A stretch of DNA of 64,000 nucleotides from Gossypium raimondii (GCF_025698545.1 NC_068571.1:41821733-41885732); one strand, 5' to 3'; shown: positions 23,420 to 35,700, counted from the first letter of the stretch. The notes: a model not told the origin generated them from the letters alone. Made by a program: numbers and translations.

Positions 23420-24180
23420 TTTCTTTTCTTTTTCTATTTTTTTTGAACATTCTTTAATTGAATTCGCACTCGTAAGATCAGGTAAGTCCTTGCTATCATT
23501 TTTGGTCGAAATCAACACTTCTCCAGATAAAGCCTTCCACATAAGGTTCTTTTCAGTTTGATATCCCCTTTCTTCTAAAGTTTTTTTTTGTATGGAGAGG
23601 ATTTTCTTCGATGTTAGGTCCTCTTCATGGAACTCTCTAGGGCGAACCTTCTTTGGTGAGCTCACGTCTTTTGTTTTTGGTGCATTTGACTAAGACAGAT
23701 AACTTTGAACATTTCTTTTCAATCGGGATCTGATCCAACACTCGGAGAGAAGGAATATTGACCTCAATGAGCAAAACTTCGATAAGCCAATGTGTTGCCC
23801 CTGCAGCAGTTTTTACTCTTTTTTTGTTTTGTTTTTGCTCCCACTCCACCGTACATTTTAGGGCGAAATGTGTTAACTTTGAACAGACTACAAAATTCTG
23901 ACATCGTGTCGTTGTTTAATTTTAGTGCAGTCAGATATGCTCCTTTTTGGCATTTCATACTGACATATGATTTTTCAAAAATCCGCAGACTGTTGACTTT
24001 GCGACATTGGCATATGAAGCAGCTTCTACCTACTTAGTGAGGTAATTGATGACCATAAAGATAACCGTAAAAAACCTTAGGTGAGATCGTAACCGTAAAA
24101 AACCTTAGGTGAGATCGGCCCTATGACATCTGTGCCCCACATAGAGAAAGGCCATGGCTTTCACTGATTCTGTGTAAGGT
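23420..24180 (-). pseudogene. Integrase remnant of LTR retrotransposon
   Basis: Read leftward from about 24150, the broken frames show TDVIGPISPK, then VEAASYANVAKSTVCGFLK (near 24040-23980), FRPKM (near 23860), IPSLRVL (near 23750) and KKVRPREFHEEDL (near 23650). These follow the order of a Ty3/gypsy integrase core and C-terminal part. Many stops, frameshifts and a 28-bp tandem duplication (24065-24117) disrupt it. Integrase inserts the element's DNA; this one is dead. Confidence 0.75.
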
Positions 24181-24486
24181 AGAATCTTGTTCTCCCGTCT
24201 TTAACAAAACAGGAGATAAGCTACAGCCTCAGTTATCTCCAAAGTCCTGAGGTTTAATCCAGAGACATATCCTGCTCAAAAGAATGTTCTGAGTCAATAG
24301 CAGTGTCGCTCATATCATTGATATCTGGAGACCTGTTATAGGACTAAAGTAGATCCAAAGAATAAAAGAATCTAAGAATATTTATCTGTATAGTATGATT
24401 ATGAATGAAATGGAAACAATAAAAGTCTATCTCACAAAAGTATTCTTATTATCCATAGGCTTAGAGCAATAAGCGTATTTTGGACA

Positions 24487-25755
24487 TTACTTCGAATTAG
24501 CTCTAAAAAATACAGGGATCTCTTCCGCAGTCCCACTATTCAAAACACTTCCAAGTGTGTTCTCCTCCCCAACCCCCTTTTTGGATACGACGTTAATGCT
24601 TTGATAGTTGGCAGTTATGACCCTAGGTTGGCCCACAGTGACCGATTTGGGATATCCTTTATTATACATGCTCAGGTTGCTTACTTCATTTTCTTTGTTC
24701 TTTGGGGTTGATCCTTTGACGCTTTCTCCCGTATCTATCTTCCCACTTCTTATGGCGTTTTCAATCATCTCGCCAGACATTACCATATCTGAGAAGCTCA
24801 TGGTAGCACTTCCCAACATTTGGTTAATGAATGGGGATTTCAGAGTGTTGACGAAAAGTAACATGGTTTCTTTTTCCAGAAGAGGTGGTTGGACTTATGT
24901 CGCTACCTCTCTCTATCTTTGGGCATATTGCCTGAAGCTCTCACTTTACTTCTTTTCCAAGTTCTGTAGTGTAATTCTGTCAGGTGCCATGTTTGCCACG
25001 TGACCATATTGCTTTATGAAAGCCTGTGCCATGTCCTTCCATGAGTGGATATTGGCACGGCTCAACTAGTTGTACCATTTGGCAGCTGACCCGATCAGAT
25101 TATCTTGGAAGTAATGAATTAATAGTTGATCGTTATTAATGTATCCTGTCATTCTTCGACAGAACATTGTGATGTGAGTTTCAGGACAACTAGTCCCATT
25201 ATATTTTTCAAATTCTGGATCCTTGAATTTCGGCGGGAGTACTAGATCTGGGACCAAACTTAGATCCTTGGCGTCAACCCCACAATGGTAATCAGCATTC
25301 TCCATTACTTTGAATTTTTCTTCCAACCACCTATACCGATCTTCGAGTTGCTTTGGTAGTTCTACCCTTGCTTCTACCATTTCGCCTACAAGATTGGTTG
25401 GATCGTTCCTTGGGTTGGAACCTGAGCCTGCCGAGTAGTTCATTGGCGCCGAGGTATCGGCCTGATATCGTTGGGGTCTATTAGTAGTGGGCGCCCCCTG
25501 TAGATGCGTGTCGGGTTGGGCCTGGATACCTATTAGGGTGAAACCTGGAGGATAGGTAGGGTCTTCATATTCATCCCCAGAATTAACTACAGGGTTTTTC
25601 TTTTAATCTCTAGCCGATAACTGTGCTAACTGGCTCATCAAGCTCCTTTGGGATTCTTGCATGTCTTGTTGGATCTTTTCTAGTTGTTCTTGCATCTGGG
25701 CTTGCATTTGTATTTGCCTTTGCTCTAATATCTCCAACATTTGGTCCATTCCTTT
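24487..25755 (-). pseudogene. Gag remnant of the 12-kb element
   Basis: The start is near 25753 (MDQMLEILEQRQIQMQ...) with a Gln-rich coiled coil. The gag domain lies in frame 25443-25066 (AHITMFCRRMTGYINNDQ, SAAKWYN), followed by 24864-24487 (LGSATMSFSDMVMSGEMIE). It is collinear with 3136-1901 of element 1, with stops between the frames. The zinc-knuckle region is missing, lost with the adjoining pol deletion. Confidence 0.85.
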
Positions 25756-25974
25756 AGTTTTTGCTCAGATACCGTAAGGGTGTTGGTTTTCCAGATTAGC
25801 TGAAATAATTTTACTCAATTAGGGTCTTTTTGTGAAAATCTAATGCATATGATGCAATGTAATGCAAATGAATGAATGCAAAAAGAAAGAGAGGTATTGA
25901 TTCTGAACCCAATTACATTAGAACAACAATTCTAGAAGACAAATTTTTTTACATAAAACAGATTACATATGCGG

Positions 25975-26330
25975 CTTTGCCCTCATATTGCAAGCGAAGA
26001 CATTGATCTCCTTCTTCATATACGGATGCTAGGATCAAATATTGTGAATTTTCCAAAATTTGTCTCTACTATCTCCTTTTTGTTTGATCCGAGCCACGAC
26101 CCATTGCTCCCCCGCGATGCTCTTTAGTTTCGTGACGGCTCTCGAATAATCTTTGTCGGTTTGAATCCTCAGGCAACGAAGCATAGTCGTATATTCCTCC
26201 ATGAACTTCTAGCCTTCTCTCGTTGTGTTTGATCAGTCCATATTCAGTCAGTCATATTATATTCCACTTTATTAAGAAATTCATTTTCCATGACAAGCTT
26301 TTCTATTTAGCAATCAAATTTGAATCAACA
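25975..26330 (-). pseudogene. Scraps of ORF1 of the 12-kb element
   Basis: Short pieces matching ORF1 of element 1, such as the region corresponding to 5051-4900 (a Leu-Arg-Cys-Leu-Arg-Ile run and an EQWV-like run near 26190-26090) and the Met-rich start near 26290. Most of the roughly 2-kb ORF1 is deleted. Confidence 0.6.
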
Positions 26331-26439
26331 CCTCTTTTCTTTAATGAAAATGCAAAGCAATCATAAATAAAACAAAACAAAACAAAACGGGTTAGTATAA
26401 AACAAAAGTAAGTAAGAAAGAATAGAACACCTATTTGGG

Positions 26440-27340
26440 TAACCACTAATGGTTTAGAGTGGTTCTACGTAGTGTAGGCTCTTAGGTCTCACTACATGCG
26501 GTTCAGCTCTAAAGTAAAGGAGGGTACTTGAACCGGCAGATTCCTCGATCCTCACCCATTATAGGTTCATATAGACCAAGTTCAGTTTAGGGGAATACAT
26601 TTCCCTATGGCTACACGGAGATGAAAATCTCACGAAGACATAGATACGAATGTATCCCGAAAGTGATCCACTATCCTGCACGAAGGTGAAAACCTCACGA
26701 AGGACTAGTTTCTCACTCCCACTTAAAAGGGTATAATCAAGCGGTTATGTAGTGTAATATGCAGAAACATATCAAAAATTCAAACCAATAGAGTAATTAC
26801 AAACCGAAGTAATGATAATCATAACAAAAACGGGCAAAACACTACAAAATGATCGTAAATTTAAACCAAGCTTTCAGGTGACCTCTAGGCATTTGATGTG
26901 ATTCTACCTAGGGTAGGCTCCTAAGGCTCATTATATGCGGTTCGGTTCTAAAGTAAGGGTACCTGAACCGGCAGATTCCTCAATCCTCACCCATTATAGG
27001 CTCATGCGGACTGAGTTCGATTCAGGGGAATACATTTCCCTATGGCCATGCGAAGATGAAAATCTCACGAAGATATAGGTATGGATGTATCCCGGAAGCT
27101 ATTTACTATCCCATGCGGAGGTGAAAACCTCACGAAGGCGTAGTTTCTCACTCCCACTTAGAAGGGCATGACCGAACAATCATGTAAATGCAATATGCAA
27201 AACTTATATCGAGACTTACACAAATAAAGCAAATATAACAAAACGATGCAGACTAGGTGCAACAAAAAGATCGTGGATTTGAACCAAATTATCCATAGGT
27301 GCAACAAAAAGATCGTGAATTTGAACCAAATTATCCATTT
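26440..27340 (-). repeat. Tandemly duplicated leader module (2 x ~440 bp)
   Basis: The copies at about 26440-26880 and 26885-27300 match each other and the single copy at 5510-5950 of element 1. Each carries the paired hairpin motifs (GAGAT/AGAT-GAAA-ATCT and AGGT-GAAA-ACCT). At 27256-27339 a 42-bp unit (AGGTGCAACAAAAAGATCGT...) is also duplicated in tandem. Confidence 0.85.
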
Positions 27341-27395
27341 TCGACAAAAAGACAAGAAATAATCAACTTGTGGCTTGACTCTCTTTTTTTTTGGG

Positions 27396-27413
27396 TCCCT
27401 AGCGGAGTCGCCA
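27396..27413 (-). other. Primer-binding site of the 12-kb element
   Basis: Minus strand TGGCGACTCCGCTAGGGA, three bases from the LTR end. It differs from the site at 6003-6020 at three positions in its 3' half. Confidence 0.8.
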
Positions 27414-27416
27414 AGC

Positions 27417-30343
27417 TGTTGACACCATTTTTTTTTTATAAAACGGGGTCACTTGGATTTTGAAAATGAAAACGAAAACGGGAGTCGCCACCAATCTTTT
27501 TTGATGAGGTGTGATCGGGTCACCTTGTAAAATGGTTTTTTTTAATAAACGGTTTAGATTTATTAAAATGATGCTCTTGGTCTGCGAAATTCAGAAAAAT
27601 AGGTTTGAGAGTCGATTATGTACGAAGAAGGATTAGCACCCTCGTAACGCCCAAAAATTGGTACCTAGTTGATTAGTTAATGTCTTAATGTCGAAAATTG
27701 AAAACTTTGAAGAGATTTAAAATACGATCCTTTGTTTTAAAAAAACTTATATAAATCAAATTACATGTTAAGACCCTCTCATTTTGGAGAGAGAAAATGT
27801 CACACCCAATGAATTAGGGCATGATATTTCACCTCCCCAAAAATGAGCCTGTCCTAAAAACTCATGCAATAAAATTCAAAAGGATATTCAATTGTTTAAG
27901 TCAGATGAAGAAATCGCAGCCCAATACGTTAAGGCACAATTCCTCAAAATTCTAAACATTGACTATTGCCTTTATTACTTTTTAGAAAAATCCTCATCTC
28001 GAGAAAACAACGTGTCATATCCAATGCGTTAGGAAACAACATATTGAATTCTCGATAATGAGCTTTTTATTTATGTTTTTTTATTATTAAAGAGCATTCT
28101 CGATTATTTAGATTCAACGAAGAAAATTGGAACCCAGTACGTTAGGGCTCAATCCTCTCGAATCTAAACACGAAATTTTACTTATTCAAAAGTTGAAACT
28201 TATGCGTCGAGATAAATTAATCTAATTCGGGATAGTAGAAATGAATCACAGTATCAATATGTGTAACAAAATAAAAATAAATACGATGATGTACACATAA
28301 ATAATACGAGCAATAACAACAACCAAAAAAAGGATAAATAAAAAGGACAAATCAATTATACAAATATATAAGCAAATAAAATTAAAACATTCCCTTTTTT
28401 AAATAATGATGAAAACGTGAATAAATAATTAAAAGGAACGTGGACAAAATATAAATATGAATAGTAGAACATATAAAGATATATACATGCATGAATTATA
28501 GGATATAAAAATATGTTAAAGGTATATGTTAAAATATATAGAATATATAAATATGTATATATATATTTATGAAAAGAAAATGTGTAAGTAAATATATATA
28601 TAGTTACGTATATGAATAAAAATATATAAGTAGGTATATATTCATATATATATAATTTATAAAAATATGTATGTGTATGTGTATGTGTATGTGTGTATAT
28701 ATGTATATAAGAATTATAAAATATAAAAATATAAGTATGTATGTATATATTCATGTAAGTAAAGTAAAACTATGTATATAAATGTATATAAATATATATA
28801 GGCGTGTATAAATTCTAAAGTATATAAAGAAATACAAGCATGCATATATACATATATATATAACAAGTTATGAAAATATGTACATGTATATGTGTGTGTG
28901 TATATATATATATATTATAAAATGTACGTATGTATATGTACATTATAAAGTATATAAAAAATAAGTATATTATGCTGAGTTAATAAAATAACACATTATA
29001 AAATTATAATAATAATATAAGTAAAATTCAAAATGACAATATATAATAAGATAAAGAAAATATGATCGAATGTACCACTAAAATAATAATAAAATAGTTA
29101 ATAAATTAAATTAAAAAATGTAAAAAAAGGATTAAATCGCAATCAAATCTAAATTAACAAGAAAAGAATAGAGTTATAAACAAGAAGAGGGGTTAAAGTG
29201 CAATATGCGGATTACATGGGGATTAAAGAGGAAAATATCCTCAGTCCCAAAACGCTGTGCTGCGGCGTGGACCCAAATGAATAAGCTCAAAATAGATAGG
29301 GTAAATAAAAAAATAAACGAATGAAATTAAGACAGGGGAAAAGAACGAGGGATTAAAAGGAAAATATCCCTCACAGACCCAGAATACGCGGATCTGATCC
29401 CGCTCGGGTCGGATCATCGGGTTGGGCCATTTGCTGATACGGCGCCGTTTCTTTCACTTTATAAAAGCAACACCTTTTTTAAAAAAAATCAGTCTGCTGT
29501 GAACTAAAATAAATAAATCAAATGCTCTTTTCTGTTAGGGTTTCAAGCCCCTGCCTCAGCGCTGCTAGTTTGTCGATCGTCACCACGCCACCGCCGCGTA
29601 CGGCTGTCAAATCCCAGATAAGTTGTCTCGAATTTTTTATAGACGTATATAAAACTCGTATGTATGTAGTTTTTTTCTAAAAAAGAAACAAAACAAAAAA
29701 AGAAAGGAGGAATAAAACGGCTTTGAATCCGTGCAAAAGCTTTGCTTTCGTTTATCCTCTTCCTTTATCTACCTTTTTCTTTCGTTTCATGTTTGAATCC
29801 GTCCCTCTATTAGAAAGTTTTCTTTCTATTTCTAATATATAATATATAAGACTGAAAGTTAAAAAAAAAATAAGAACAGAATAATAAGAAACGAAAAATC
29901 ACCTCTTTTTGTATTCTATTTTTTCAATCTCTTTTCATACAAAATTCCCCCCTTTACATCGTTTTGTTTCTGGGCTTATAAAGCCGAAAGAGAATACATT
30001 TTTCATTACTTTTACTGTTTCTGCTTTTTGTGCTGCTCGTCCTTCTTTCATCCTTGTTTGTAGGTTTTCTTTTGCAGGCGTTGGAGTGGCTTGCCGTTTT
30101 GGTGCAAGGCTTGGCTGGCGATGGCAGACCTCGGGCGTTGTGCACGCCGAAAGTGCACATAGGCAGTAGCGGCGCAAGGAAAGGCTGGGAACCCTAGGGT
30201 TCCCTAATGTTGTTTAATTTTTGGGCCCAATTGGGCCGTTTAAGGTTTTAAAAAAATTGGGCTGTTTTGGCCCGTTGTACATAGACTGATATATTTTTTT
30301 ATTTTTGGTTTTGTTTCGGGCCCGGGCAAAATGGGCTATTACA
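27417..30343 (-). repeat. 5' LTR of the 12-kb element (2,927 bp)
   Basis: Begins TGTTGACACC at 27417 and ends GGGCTATTACA at 30343. TATA motif near 29975-29984 about 365 bp from the U3 end, leaving a very long R-U5 (about 2.5 kb). Between 27790 and 28160 lie four degraded copies of a motif like CCCAGTACGTTAGGGCACAA. Confidence 0.93.
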
Positions 30344-30993
30344 ATCATTATGTTTGTGAAATTAAGTAAAATTATATAAATCTTATCAATTTATATTTAT
30401 AAATCACTAATCGAAATTAAAAAAAAAATTGAGGAGATTCGATTTACAACAGTGGGATTCATTTAATATTAATTAAGTGGTTGTTAATTCGTTTGGACAG
30501 ACCTTTTATGTGGTCCTCTTGTCATCTGTGGTTGAAATAATTGTACCAATAATATTTGAGAATTTGCGTGATTGGAAAACTTTTTGTTTTTATTAAATTA
30601 ATGTTTTAGTTACTATTTTTATTAAAAATAATTAGATTCATTTTAAAATATTAATGATCAAAATTAAGTAAATAAATAAAAGAATAAGAATCAAATTGAT
30701 AAAAATATAAACATTGAGCCTAAATTTATCATTAGGCCTTACATATTCCTAAAAATAATAAAAATTATAAACTGGTTCAATCTATTCAAACTATCAATGT
30801 TTTTTCATAATTTTGGTTTTCTATCAATTTCAACCGATTCACTTAAAAGTCAATTTGATCATTTTTTCTAAACCAATGTAAGGGTCGATCCTCAATTCAA
30901 CTAATCAATCCAATCTGATTCCAATAATACTAAAAAATAAATAAATAATTTTAGTAACAATTAATAAATATCTATTTTCATGGTAAGGTCAAG
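30344..30993. other. Intergenic, AT-rich
   Basis: No gene recognised. A short stretch at 30770-30920 (GGTTCAATCTATTC, CCGATTCACTTAAAAG) resembles the dispersed GGTTCAA/CCGGT-rich repeats seen at 45745, 58720 and 59500. Confidence 0.4.
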
Positions 30994-31345
30994 GTTTTTA
31001 CATTGATAATAAGAAAAAATAATTACGAAAATAGGGTGGAACCAAATTATTGATGAGAATGGGTTGTTTTGAACAGTAAAACATGATGTCGTTGCTACCT
31101 GTAAAATGATATTTTAATAAAATTAAATAAAACAATAAAAACAATATTTTAAATCAAAAAGGGTGACACCAAAATGTCAGGCTATGCCTTCTTCACCCAC
31201 CTTTACTTTTTTTTTATATATATTTTTGTTTTATATTTTTATATTTTATAGTTTTCATGATTTAATTTTTATTTCAAAAAAATGGCTGTGTTTTTTATTT
31301 TTATAATTTTAATTTTTTTAATATTTATAATAATGACTGAGTTGA
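30994..31345 (+). repeat. Left arm of a long inverted repeat
   Basis: Imperfect reverse complement of 34337-34738. Matching landmarks are TTTTTACATTGATAATAA, ATTACGAAAATAGGG, AATATTTTAATAAAATTAAA, AAAAAGGGTGAC and TGAGTTGATAA. The arms are about 350-400 bp and are separated by about 3 kb. Confidence 0.8.
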
Positions 31346-34044
31346 TAATCTAGCACCCGTCACCTGAGCTACAAGATGCCACATTTATTGCCGGGCAACT
31401 ACCATCAAATAGACCATAAACAAATCAATCAAACACTCAAACTTGTCATAAAGACATTCTCATTATGATTCACAATTAAATCCGAACCTTAATTGAGTTT
31501 ACAAAAGCTCTTTTGTTGACCCAAGCACGAAATAAGAATAAATTGTAAAGTTTTAAAAATTCAGGGTCGACGTTGTGATGTCACCTTCTCTTCGTCATGA
31601 CGTCACCAAACAGTTGGTCACGTCGTGACCTCAGGTCACTCGTTGTCGCGACGTGACATACTGACGACCGACATTGTGATGAGGAAGGTTGCTCGTCAAG
31701 ACATATACTCTATTTTTGGTCAATTTTAAGCCATTTAGTACTTATTTCAATATAACCAAATCATTTCCATAATTGGTGCATAATTGCACACTTGAACCTG
31801 TATAAAACCAATCCAAACTCATACCAAAACATTGCAGTTAAACATTTCTCAATCAATCGATTCAAAATGCCTCAACTTGGCACCATTTCATACCAATTCA
31901 ACTTATAGAATTAGAATTCATTTACATATGCATTTAACCGTTCCATATAATCATTTTCCCATACCATTTCATGCTCAAATATGCAATTATAAGTTTGATA
32001 CACACAACACAACATATTACCAAACTTATATTTATCAATTGGCATTAACTTTCACGCATTAACTAAAGTTCAAACCAAAACTATCATTTTAAGTTAAAAT
32101 AACAACACCTATGTACATGCCACATAACCAAACTTTAAAACGTTTGAAATACTACTGAATTGAACACAGGATAGTGTGGGCTTCTCGTAGATCCGATCAA
32201 CACATTCCTCAAATTGACAAACTACAAGGAAAGGGAAAACAACGGGGTAAGCATAACGAATGCTTAGTAAGTTCATGGGTATTTGAACAAGAAACTTACC
32301 TCAATTTACAATTAAGCATGTTAAACTCACTAATTTGGCAAAGTTTACCTAACAGAATAAGTCACAACAACAAGGTGAGCTTTGATACATAATCAATCAT
32401 GTAATATGCCAAGTATATAACATACTAATTCATATCATATAAGTAATCTTACATGTATATCAAAGATTTATATTCAAATCATTCACTAATACCATATTTG
32501 AACATCAAATACATTTTGTGTCATCTCATTTTCTCGTTCCATAATAATAGTATTACACGATGAAACTCAATAAATAAACTCAAAAACACTGGTACTAACC
32601 ACATTTGTTGCTCGTCTGAGTTGAATATACAATCGTGTCAGGTTACCCATCCGGGCTAAACCTTTGTATCAACACATCAAATAGCTTGGCCCAAGCATTA
32701 AATATACATGTCAAGTCACCCTTATGGGCTAAACCTTTAAAACGACATCAGATTACTCGTCCGAGCTAAACTTATGCCACATGTATCTTCGAGTTCGCAA
32801 CAAATTCTGGATCTCGGTAATCAATCTGCATCCATGTGTACAAGCCCTTTACTAAGTTCATTGGGTGTAATTCCAACATATAAGTTCATATTCATTTCTT
32901 TACAACTCAGTCCAAATCTCACATTTTGTACCAAATCATAAACAATCCAAATTTCAGTTAAACATATATATTTTCATAATTTTAAATACATAACAATTTA
33001 AAAACAACACACCACATGAACTTACCTGGTTAAATCAGCAGACAAGTTGAATTGCAAGGATTAATCGATAATTTTGCCTTTTTTCCTAATTATCATCAAT
33101 TTGGTTCAATTCTTGATGTATTTAATAATTCAATTCAATTTATCAATTCTAGTCCTTTTATAATATCCTATAATATGCATATATCAATTCAATTTCATTA
33201 TTCGAATACCCTAAATTTTTTCCTTTTATTCAATTTAGTTTCTAAAACCAAAATTGCCATAACTTTCAAATTTGAGGTTTGATTTCAAAACCAATATCAA
33301 TTACATCCTTTATATACTCTCTAATATCTATAATTACGAAATTTCGTGTCAATTTCAAAACTCAGACACCTATGTCCAAAACAAAAAAATCACTTTACAA
33401 ACTAATTCTTTTCTACTTTTAAGCTTAAAATCTAACAATTTAGTATCGATTTCTTCAAGTATTCATCAATGAAAACTTTTAGAAGCTTTAAAATATTTTT
33501 ACAAATTGGTACATGGGCTAGTTAAATCAAGCTCCCACGAGCTAAAAACATAAAAATCATAATAAAATGACTTAAAATCATACCAAATTGAGGGAAGAAA
33601 ATGTGAAAATGATTGAAACCTATTTTACTCCTTTAGTTTCGGTGATAGAGAAGAGATGAAAAAAATGCTTTGTTTTCATTTAATTTTACTTATATACTTA
33701 GTTTAATAATTAATTAATCTAATTAAACAACATTAATCCTAATTAACCAAGTTGGTGGATACTAGATGTCTCCCACCACCGTTTATCATATTTATAAGGG
33801 TCCAATTGTTTAATTGGTCCTTCAACTAATTAAAATTTCCATAGCGATAAACTTTTGTAAATTTTACAATTTAATCATTATACCTTAATTAACTATCCAT
33901 TTGAACAAAAGTTAAATGACCAAACTTTAATTAACCTTTATACTAACCTCTTAAATATTAAATATTAATATTTACGGACTCAAACTTTGAAAATAAGGTT
34001 CTGAAATCGTCGCTTCCGACACCACTAAAAAACAAGTTGTTATA
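31346..34044 (-). mobile_element. Solo LTR of a second retrotransposon family
   Basis: The right end (minus strand start) reads TATAACAACTTGTTTTTTAG then TGGTGTCGGAAGCGACGATT, which I recognise as a degraded form of a common cotton LTR end normally starting TGTAACA. Inside are three repeats of a motif like GTCAGGTTACCCATCCGGGC with TAAACC (32638, 32710, 32747), a CpG-rich TGACGTCA-containing patch (31560-31690) and no protein domain. The left end is uncertain; no target duplication could be set. Confidence 0.6.
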
Positions 34045-34336
34045 GACAATATGTAAATGTTAAGGGTCAAATGTATTATTTTTTAGAAATAGAGTCAACT
34101 TGATATAATATGTAAAATATTAGAGGTTAAATTTGTTATTGTACCAATCAAAAGAAGGCCACATCGACATTTTGTTTGATGGCTGAATACATATTAATAG
34201 TGGAGTGACTAGAATTGAAAATTCACCTAATAGGATTAACGGATTTAACAAAAAAAAAATTCAGTGACCCAAAAAGAACTCGTTAAAAAACTTTAGTAAC
34301 TATTTAGATAATTTACCTTAATGTTTTTATCCAAAA
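34045..34336. repeat. Degraded Mutator-like inverted-repeat arm
   Basis: Phrases such as GTTAAGGGTCAAATGTATTA, AGTGGAGTGACTAGAATTG and AGATAATTTACC are typical of one arm of abundant cotton MULE-like elements. The opposite arm is not visible next to it. Confidence 0.4.
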
Positions 34337-34738
34337 TTTATCAACTCAACTATTATTTTAAATATTCAAAATTTATAATAATAAAAATAAAATTATAATA
34401 ATAAAAACTCAACCATTTTTATGAAATAAAAATAAATTATGAAAACTATAAAATATAAAATTAAAAAAAGCAAGGTGGGGTGAAAATGGGTGCCACCTGA
34501 AATATTCACGTCACCCTTTTTGAATTAATATATATTTTATAATTATTTTATTTAATTTTATTAAAATATTATTTTATAAATGGTGTCGCTTGACATATTA
34601 ACAACACTATCTTTTATTATTCAAAATGATTTATTCTCACAAATAATTTACTTTCCGCCCTATTTTCGTAATATTAATATAAAATTATAAAATTATTAAT
34701 AGTTTTGAGTTGTCTTGTTTTTATTAATGTAAAAATTT
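34337..34738 (-). repeat. Right arm of the long inverted repeat
   Basis: Pairs with 30994-31345. It has about 40 extra bases near 34690-34730. Confidence 0.8.
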
Positions 34739-35169
34739 AAAATGGTTGAGTTTTTAAAATATTTAATATGATACTTGAATTATTAATATGTGTTTTATTA
34801 TGGTATATAGTGTAACACCCTTAGTAAATTGCTAAATCAACCAATGAAAATTTGAGATGTAAAATGTTTTTCCCAAATGATCAACTCCACATGAATAATA
34901 TAACGAAAAACTAAATAAAGCAAAAAAATAAAATAAACATATGGTTAATATAACGAAAGTACATGTGCTTTCATGGATAATTAAAAATATTTTTAAAAAC
35001 CAATTAAAATATTATTTCAAATAAAAATTCTTTCACAAAATATAGAGATTAATAATAAAATTTAACCAATCTTTTAATTGGAAGTTAGAGAAAAACTCGT
35101 GCTAATTTAGGTTAAATTAGAATTATATTTCAAGAAGATTTTGGTATTGTTGGTAAAGGGTGAGCCCTA
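34739..35169. other. Intergenic
   Basis: AT-rich; no feature recognised. Confidence 0.4.
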
Positions 35170-35700
35170 GATTTTATGTACTTAGGGTTAGTTTAATAAT
35201 ACTTTTGACTAATGTTTTAGAAATAATTTTAAAAAGTTTGGTTTAATATTTAAGTGTTTAGCATTGTTGTCAAAAAGTACTTTTGAGAAATAAAATGTTC
35301 ATTTTAGACATGGTAGTATCAAGTAACAAATATGCATTTAAATAATGTTCAAATTAGTTAATATTATTATATTTTAGTAAGAATATACTCTTGTTAATAT
35401 TTTAATATATGAAATATAAATTTCAAATATTTTAAGTAATAAATATTAATTATTTATAAAATTTAATTAGTATATATAAAATATATTTTAAAATTTTAAA
35501 TATAACCATTAAATATTTATAATTAGCTATTAACACATTTGTAATTAAGCAGAAAGTACTATGTTGTTGGAATGGTGAAAAATAATTAAACACCAAAAGT
35601 ACTTTTGGAGAAGAAAAACTAAAATTTAATTTCTCATTTTCAAAAGCAATAAATTTCAGCTATTTTTAAAATAATTTTTAAACAAGGCTTTAAATTTGAA
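35170..35700 (+). mobile_element. Dispersed non-autonomous DNA transposon, copy 1
   Basis: About 530 bp matching 53015-53650: GGGTTAGTTTAATAATACTT, GTGTTTAGCATTGTTGTCAA, AAATATGCATTTAAATAATG, CACCAAAAGTACTTTTGGAG. TTGACAAAAGT-type ends suggest terminal inverted repeats in the intact form; this copy has lost its right end. Confidence 0.7.

Larger units (their letters stand above)
18335..30343 (-). mobile_element. Ty3/gypsy (Tat/Ogre-like) element with two LTRs, internally deleted
   Basis: 3' LTR 18335-21081, internal region 21082-27416 and 5' LTR 27417-30343 (minus orientation). Flanks share ATCA (18331-18334 and 30344-30347), with one ambiguous extra base, consistent with a 5-bp duplication. 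From the 5' side the order is primer site, duplicated leader, ORF1 scraps (about 26330-25975), gag (about 25755-24487), integrase (about 24180-23420), two tandem arrays (23120-22815 and 22020-21205) and the polypurine tract. Protease, reverse transcriptase and RNase H, normally about 3 kb, are missing between 24487 and 24180. It cannot move on its own. Confidence 0.92.

Noticed and set aside
18335-30343. Classification as a TR-GAG (gag-only) element
   Set aside because: Clear integrase remnants and ORF1 scraps show a deleted full-length element rather than a gag-only type.
31560-31690. Host gene promoter or CpG island
   Set aside because: No gene starts nearby; the patch belongs to the solo LTR.
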